Assembly: GCA_900543455.1 (NCBI GenBank)
Contig: UQRR01000020.1
Coordinates: forward strand, 1-26,306
Length of the DNA: 26,306 bases
Origin: an uncultured Dialister sp.
GTDB lineage: Bacteria > Bacillota > Negativicutes > Veillonellales > Dialisteraceae
Direction of reading: 5' to 3'
The notes below the pieces were generated by a model. The model searched no databases and was not told the DNA's origin. It saw only the letters and a program-made list of their open reading frames with translations. The number at the start of each line of letters is the position of its first letter. The first letter of the stretch is position 1. Positions 23,795 to 26,306 of the stretch are shown piece after piece. Both the position numbers and the translations under genes were made by a program.

Positions 23795-25002
23795 CGAATA
23801 TTTATTTCGAAAGTGTCCTCATGGCATGGAGCTCGATCGTCAGCAATAAAATGCGCTCGCTGCTCACCATGCTGGGCATCATCATTGGGGTAGCGGCCGT
23901 CATTGCGCTCATGTCCATCGGTTATGGCGTGCAGGACTCGATCAAGAGCGATATTTCCCGCCTTGGATCGAATACCATCACGGTCACGCCGGGAACCGGC
24001 AGAAAGCCGGGGGTGAAGCAGGCGGCCGGCTCCATGCAGACCTTGACTTACAAGGACTATCTGGCGATCCGCAATCTGCCGAACATCACCTATTCCGCTC
24101 CGCTCGTGCAGGGGAGTTACCTTCTCGTCAATGGCAATAAGAACTGGAATACCCGCGTCTATGGCTGCACGCAGGACTATGCGGATCTCTCTGACCTCAA
24201 GGTGCAGGAAGGCCGTTTCTGGACGCAGAAGGAATACAATGCCCGTGCCCGTGTCGCTGTCATCGGGAAAACGGTCGCGACAGGGCTCTTCGGAGAAGAG
24301 GATCCCATCGGGAAGAAGGTCCGTATCCATGGGAATCCATTCACCGTGATCGGGCTTTTGGAGGAAAAGGGTTACTCCTTCATGGATCAGGACGATCGCG
24401 TCCTCTGTCCCTTCAGCACCGTGCAGGAACGTATGCTGCACATCACCTATGTGAATAACATCGTCATCTCGGCGGATAACAGCAGCGATCTTTCACAGAT
24501 CGAGTCCGATGTGACGAACCTGCTCCGCACGCGCCACCGCGTCTCCGGGACGGATGATGATTTCTCCATTCAAAATTCGCAGGATCTCATCAAGACCATG
24601 GAGTCGACCACGCAGACACTGACCATCTTCCTTGGCAGTGTGGCAGCGATCTCCCTCCTTGTCGGCGGTATCGGCATCATGAATATCATGCTCGTCTCCG
24701 TCACGGAGCGTACGAAGGAGATCGGCATCCGCAAAGCACTGGGGGCGACATACCAGATGATCATTGTCCAGTTCCTGATCGAGTCCATCACCGTTAGTCT
24801 TGCCGGCGGCTTCCTGGGGGTCGCTCTTGGCGTCGGCATCGCACTCGTGACGCCGCAGCTGTCACAGATCCCGACTGTCATCGCAGCGGGACCCATCGTC
24901 GGCTCCTTCGTTTTCTCTGTCCTGATCGGTCTTATTTTCGGCCTCTATCCGGCACAGAAGGCGGCGAAGCTGAATCCGATCGATGCACTGCATTATGAGT
25001 AA
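23791..25002 (+). CDS. MacB/FtsX-type ABC transporter permease
   Basis: Inner-membrane permease of 403 residues with MacB topology: a first transmembrane helix at about 21-45 (LLTMLGIIIGVAAVIALMS), a periplasmic domain of about 230 residues, then three helices near 277-300, 328-355 and 368-390. KEIGIRKALGA after the second helix is the cytoplasmic coupling segment typical of FtsX/MacB permeases, and PIDALHYE ends the protein as usual. The start codon overlaps the ATPase stop in ATGA. With the ATPase and adaptor it forms a mechanotransmission-type exporter acting on periplasmic or membrane substrates. A terminator hairpin lies just after the stop. Confidence 0.94.
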   Translation: MTNIYFESVLMAWSSIVSNKMRSLLTMLGIIIGVAAVIALMSIGYGVQDSIKSDISRLGSNTITVTPGTGRKPGVKQAAGSMQTLTYKDYLAIRNLPNITYSAPLVQGSYLLVNGNKNWNTRVYGCTQDYADLSDLKVQEGRFWTQKEYNARARVAVIGKTVATGLFGEEDPIGKKVRIHGNPFTVIGLLEEKGYSFMDQDDRVLCPFSTVQERMLHITYVNNIVISADNSSDLSQIESDVTNLLRTRHRVSGTDDDFSIQNSQDLIKTMESTTQTLTIFLGSVAAISLLVGGIGIMNIMLVSVTERTKEIGIRKALGATYQMIIVQFLIESITVSLAGGFLGVALGVGIALVTPQLSQIPTVIAAGPIVGSFVFSVLIGLIFGLYPAQKAAKLNPIDALHYE

Positions 25003-25003
25003 G

Positions 25004-25045
25004 GCAAATAAAAAGACCTGGCATGAGGCAGGTCTTTTTATTTGC
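25004..25045. terminator. Terminator of the efflux operon
   Basis: A perfect 17-bp stem (GCAAATAAAAAGACCTG with its complement) around an 8-base loop; A-rich on the left arm and T-rich on the right, so it could work in both directions. It begins one base after the permease stop. Confidence 0.9.
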
Positions 25046-25217
25046 GGATATAGGGATGGTTGCGAAGCCCGTAAAGCGTGCCGTTCCTTGATTGCCGGCG
25101 AAAGAGGCTTAGAAGGCTAAAGGCTTAGAGGGGCTGGTTGCGGCGTGTAAAAAACAGAAGCGCCGCAGAGTATACGTAGTGGCGATGCCAAAGCTCTGTT
25201 TTCTCCCTCCCTCCCAA

Positions 25218-25256
25218 GAAAGGGGCGGAGGTTGGCTCCCTCAGCGGGATGAAAGG
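25218..25256. repeat. Intergenic repeat family A, copy 2 (partial)
   Basis: Shares GGGGCGGAGGTTGGCTCC and AGCGGGATGAAAGG with copy 1 at 21551-21614, in the same order and again just before a family B element. The hairpin part is degenerate here. Confidence 0.6.
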
Positions 25257-25279
25257 AAACGTGAGAGAAGCGGTGCTCT

Positions 25280-25470
25280 CGTATCGTCATCCCGAGCGGA
25301 GCCGAGGGATCTTTTTCGTTTGCCATTATCTGTTTCATGCGTGAATCAGCTTGCATGAAACACCGTGCTTTCAAGTCGTATGAAGCACGGTGCTTCCCGT
25401 TACCCGCAGTCCTCCTACTTTTGCTTGACCGCGAACGAAAAAGATTTCTCGCATTCGCTCGAAATGACGA
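25280..25470. repeat. Palindrome-ended intergenic repeat family B, copy 2
   Basis: The left end (25280-25312) is nearly identical to that of copy 1 (CGTATCGTCATCCCGAGC then GCCGAGGGATCT), and the right end (25442-25470) is the inverted form (AGATTTCTCGC then CTCGAAATGACGA). The interior differs from copy 1 and carries the double hairpin at 25331-25392. Confidence 0.65.
25331..25392. repeat. Two adjoining perfect 10-bp hairpins inside family B copy 2
   Basis: TGTTTCATGC/GCATGAAACA (25331-25362) and CACCGTGCTT/AAGCACGGTG (25361-25392), each with a 12-base loop, share the bases CA at their junction. Both stems are perfect. They could fold in RNA of either strand or as DNA cruciforms. Confidence 0.6.
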
Positions 25471-25523
25471 ATGTGGGGAGGCGGCATTCTCGTATCGTAA
25501 GCTTTCTGAATGGGAGCAGTATT

Positions 25524-25572
25524 CTCCCTCCTTCCAAAGGAAGGAGGGAGTCCGAAGGGGCGGAACTTGGCT
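25524..25572. repeat. Intergenic repeat family A, copy 3 (with perfect hairpin)
   Basis: A perfect 12-bp stem (CTCCCTCCTTCC, AAA, GGAAGGAGGGAG; 25524-25550) is followed by CCGAAGGGGCGGA and TTGGCT, matching the order in copy 1. It ends 22 bases from the stop of the - strand gene and might serve as its 3' end, though no T run follows on that strand. Confidence 0.55.
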
Positions 25573-25593
25573 AGAGGATTTTTTCGCCAGTCC

Positions 25594-26070
25594 CTATTTT
25601 CTCACATGAGACAGGTTCACATACAGCTCTTTGGCCTCTGCATCGAGCTTGCGATTTTTCTTCACATCCGAGAGATGATCATACTTGCTGACAGCATTGC
25701 CCTTCGCATCATACATCGCGATGAGGGCGTGATCCATGGAGTATTCTCTTTCACGCTTATCGGCATGGAGATTGATCTTGAATTCACGAATGCGGGTCGT
25801 GAGATTTCCATCCGCGAAGTCATAGTCGCTGGGGTTCTTTTTGAGGCTTTCCACGTAGAGGGTGAAGTCTACATTTTCGATGCTTCCCGGGAAATCCATC
25901 GTCTGCATGCCGGAGAGTGACTTCATGTCTGCGTAGAAGATCTCTTCATCGTCTGCATGAATGACGCGATAACGGTCAGGATGGGCGAGGAGTGTCGCGG
26001 AATCCATCGCCATCGCAGAAGTCGCAGTAAGCATAGTGAAAGCGGCAAGTGCCAGTGCGAATTTTTTCAT
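25594..26070 (-). CDS. Small secreted protein of unknown function
   Basis: A 158-residue protein with a clear signal peptide: MKK, a hydrophobic core at about 4-15, and a cleavage site after SAMA (residue 21). The mature part is polar and probably beta-rich, with IFYADMKSL and YDAKGNAV as the most recognisable pieces; this style occurs in small periplasmic or surface proteins of Negativicutes (recollection, not a family hit). AAGGAGG stands 5 bases before the ATG at 26070; the frame is open further upstream but has no such site. A good promoter (TTGCGT, 17 bases, TATAAT) lies at 26117-26145. It converges with the efflux operon. There is no cysteine for lipidation and no catalytic motif. Confidence 0.85.
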   Translation of the reverse strand: MKKFALALAAFTMLTATSAMAMDSATLLAHPDRYRVIHADDEEIFYADMKSLSGMQTMDFPGSIENVDFTLYVESLKKNPSDYDFADGNLTTRIREFKINLHADKREREYSMDHALIAMYDAKGNAVSKYDHLSDVKKNRKLDAEAKELYVNLSHVRK

Positions 26071-26116
26071 GATATCCTCCTTAAAAATTGACTTAGGTTC
26101 ATTTCGATGTGATTCG

Positions 26117-26145
26117 ATTATACTATGGAAGAGACAAAAACGCAA
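26117..26145 (-). promoter_or_regulatory. Promoter of the secreted-protein gene
   Basis: Read on the - strand, TTGCGT (26145-26140) and a perfect TATAAT (26122-26117) are exactly 17 bases apart, about 47 bases before the start codon at 26070. Confidence 0.7.
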
Positions 26146-26236
26146 GCTGAATTTTCTCAAGGAAATACGGATCCTTTGGCTGCATCAGCATTTCCTAAGA
26201 CTTGGACGCAAAAAACCGCTGCCGTGAAATGATATG

Positions 26237-26290
26237 ATCCCCCTAAAGCAGACAAGGTAAATAACCAAACTGCTTTAGGGGGATTTTTTT
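26237..26290 (+). terminator. Perfect 15-bp hairpin with T7 run
   Basis: ATCCCCCTAAAGCAG (26237-26251) and its exact complement (26270-26284) enclose an 18-base loop, followed by seven T residues. It has the form of an intrinsic terminator, yet no + strand gene ends just upstream and an ATG follows one base after the T run. It may be the end of a mobile element or a leader attenuator. Confidence 0.55.
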
Positions 26291-26291
26291 A

Positions 26292-26306
26292 ATGGCCAAA
26301 AGGAAA
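26292..26306 (+). CDS. Possible start of an ORF cut by the window edge
   Basis: ATG at 26292 begins MAKRK and runs off the window. No ribosome binding site precedes it; the T run of the hairpin does. Basic starts of this sort occur in transposases, but five residues cannot identify it. Confidence 0.25.

Larger units (their letters stand above)
25046..25593. other. Repeat-filled intergenic region right of the efflux operon
   Basis: No gene is supported. It holds a partial family A repeat (25218-25256), a family B copy with two internal hairpins (25280-25470) and a third family A piece with a perfect hairpin (25524-25572). It mirrors the region left of the adaptor gene. No clear terminator for the - strand gene at 25594 is seen, except that the hairpin at 25524-25550 is in the right place. 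Confidence 0.7.

Noticed and set aside
25337..25920. Overlapping + strand frames at 25337-25609 and 25510-25920
   Set aside because: The first covers repeat DNA; the second is antisense to the secreted-protein gene, which has a clear promoter, ribosome binding site and signal peptide.

Overview
The window looks like a chromosomal segment of a Negativicutes-type bacterium, a Firmicute with two membranes (Selenomonadaceae/Veillonellaceae-like). This is inference. It rests on strong AGGAGG-type ribosome binding sites, an LL-diaminopimelate aminotransferase (DapL), a MacAB-like efflux operon with a periplasmic adaptor (which implies a diderm envelope), and a small secreted protein of a style common in that group. 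All clear genes are on the + strand except one secreted protein near the right edge.

Layout. 1-430: no assignable gene. 431-3619: a large PLD-nuclease-like/superfamily 2 helicase/DUF3427-like protein of the kind found in defence islands. 3620-3986: a leader with an extended -10 promoter, a 31-codon ORF ending in a G8 tract, and three stacked hairpins. 3987-18761: one tight operon that I read as a type 4 BREX-like phage-defence locus. Its order is a 1019-aa unrecognised protein; a PAPS-reductase-like/ferredoxin/DUF4007-like protein (BrxP); a 1397-aa P-loop ATPase (BrxC/PglY-like); a PglZ phosphatase-like protein; a short BrxL AAA+ protein; a 69-aa double-CxxC protein with a TTG start; and a cysteine desulfurase, closed by a hairpin terminator. 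18879-21468: housekeeping dapL and ychF, each followed by a terminator. 21984-25045: a MacA-MacB-like adaptor/ATPase/permease operon, flanked on both sides by copies of intergenic repeat families. 25594-26070: a small secreted protein on the - strand. 26237-26306: a strong hairpin followed at once by a truncated ORF.

How the parts may work together. No DNA methyltransferase (PglX) is encoded in the window. The place of a base-modifying enzyme is taken by a PP-loop protein of the DndC/PAPS-reductase kind carrying several Fe-S cysteine motifs, and a cysteine desulfurase lies in the same transcription unit. The simplest reading is that sulfur is mobilised from cysteine by the desulfurase and passed to BrxP (perhaps via the small CxxC protein), giving a phosphorothioate-like self-mark, while the ATPase, PglZ and BrxL supply the exclusion machinery. 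The sulfur route is inference; the type 4 BREX gene set (brxP, brxC, pglZ, brxL) is established knowledge recalled from the family descriptions.

Least explained parts: the 1019-aa first protein with tandem helix-hairpin-helix-like repeats; the perfect internal ribosome binding site inside brxP that could release the DUF4007-like part as its own protein; the missing Lon-like C-terminus of BrxL; and the leader, where loss of one G from the G8 tract would fuse the small ORF in frame to the first large protein.
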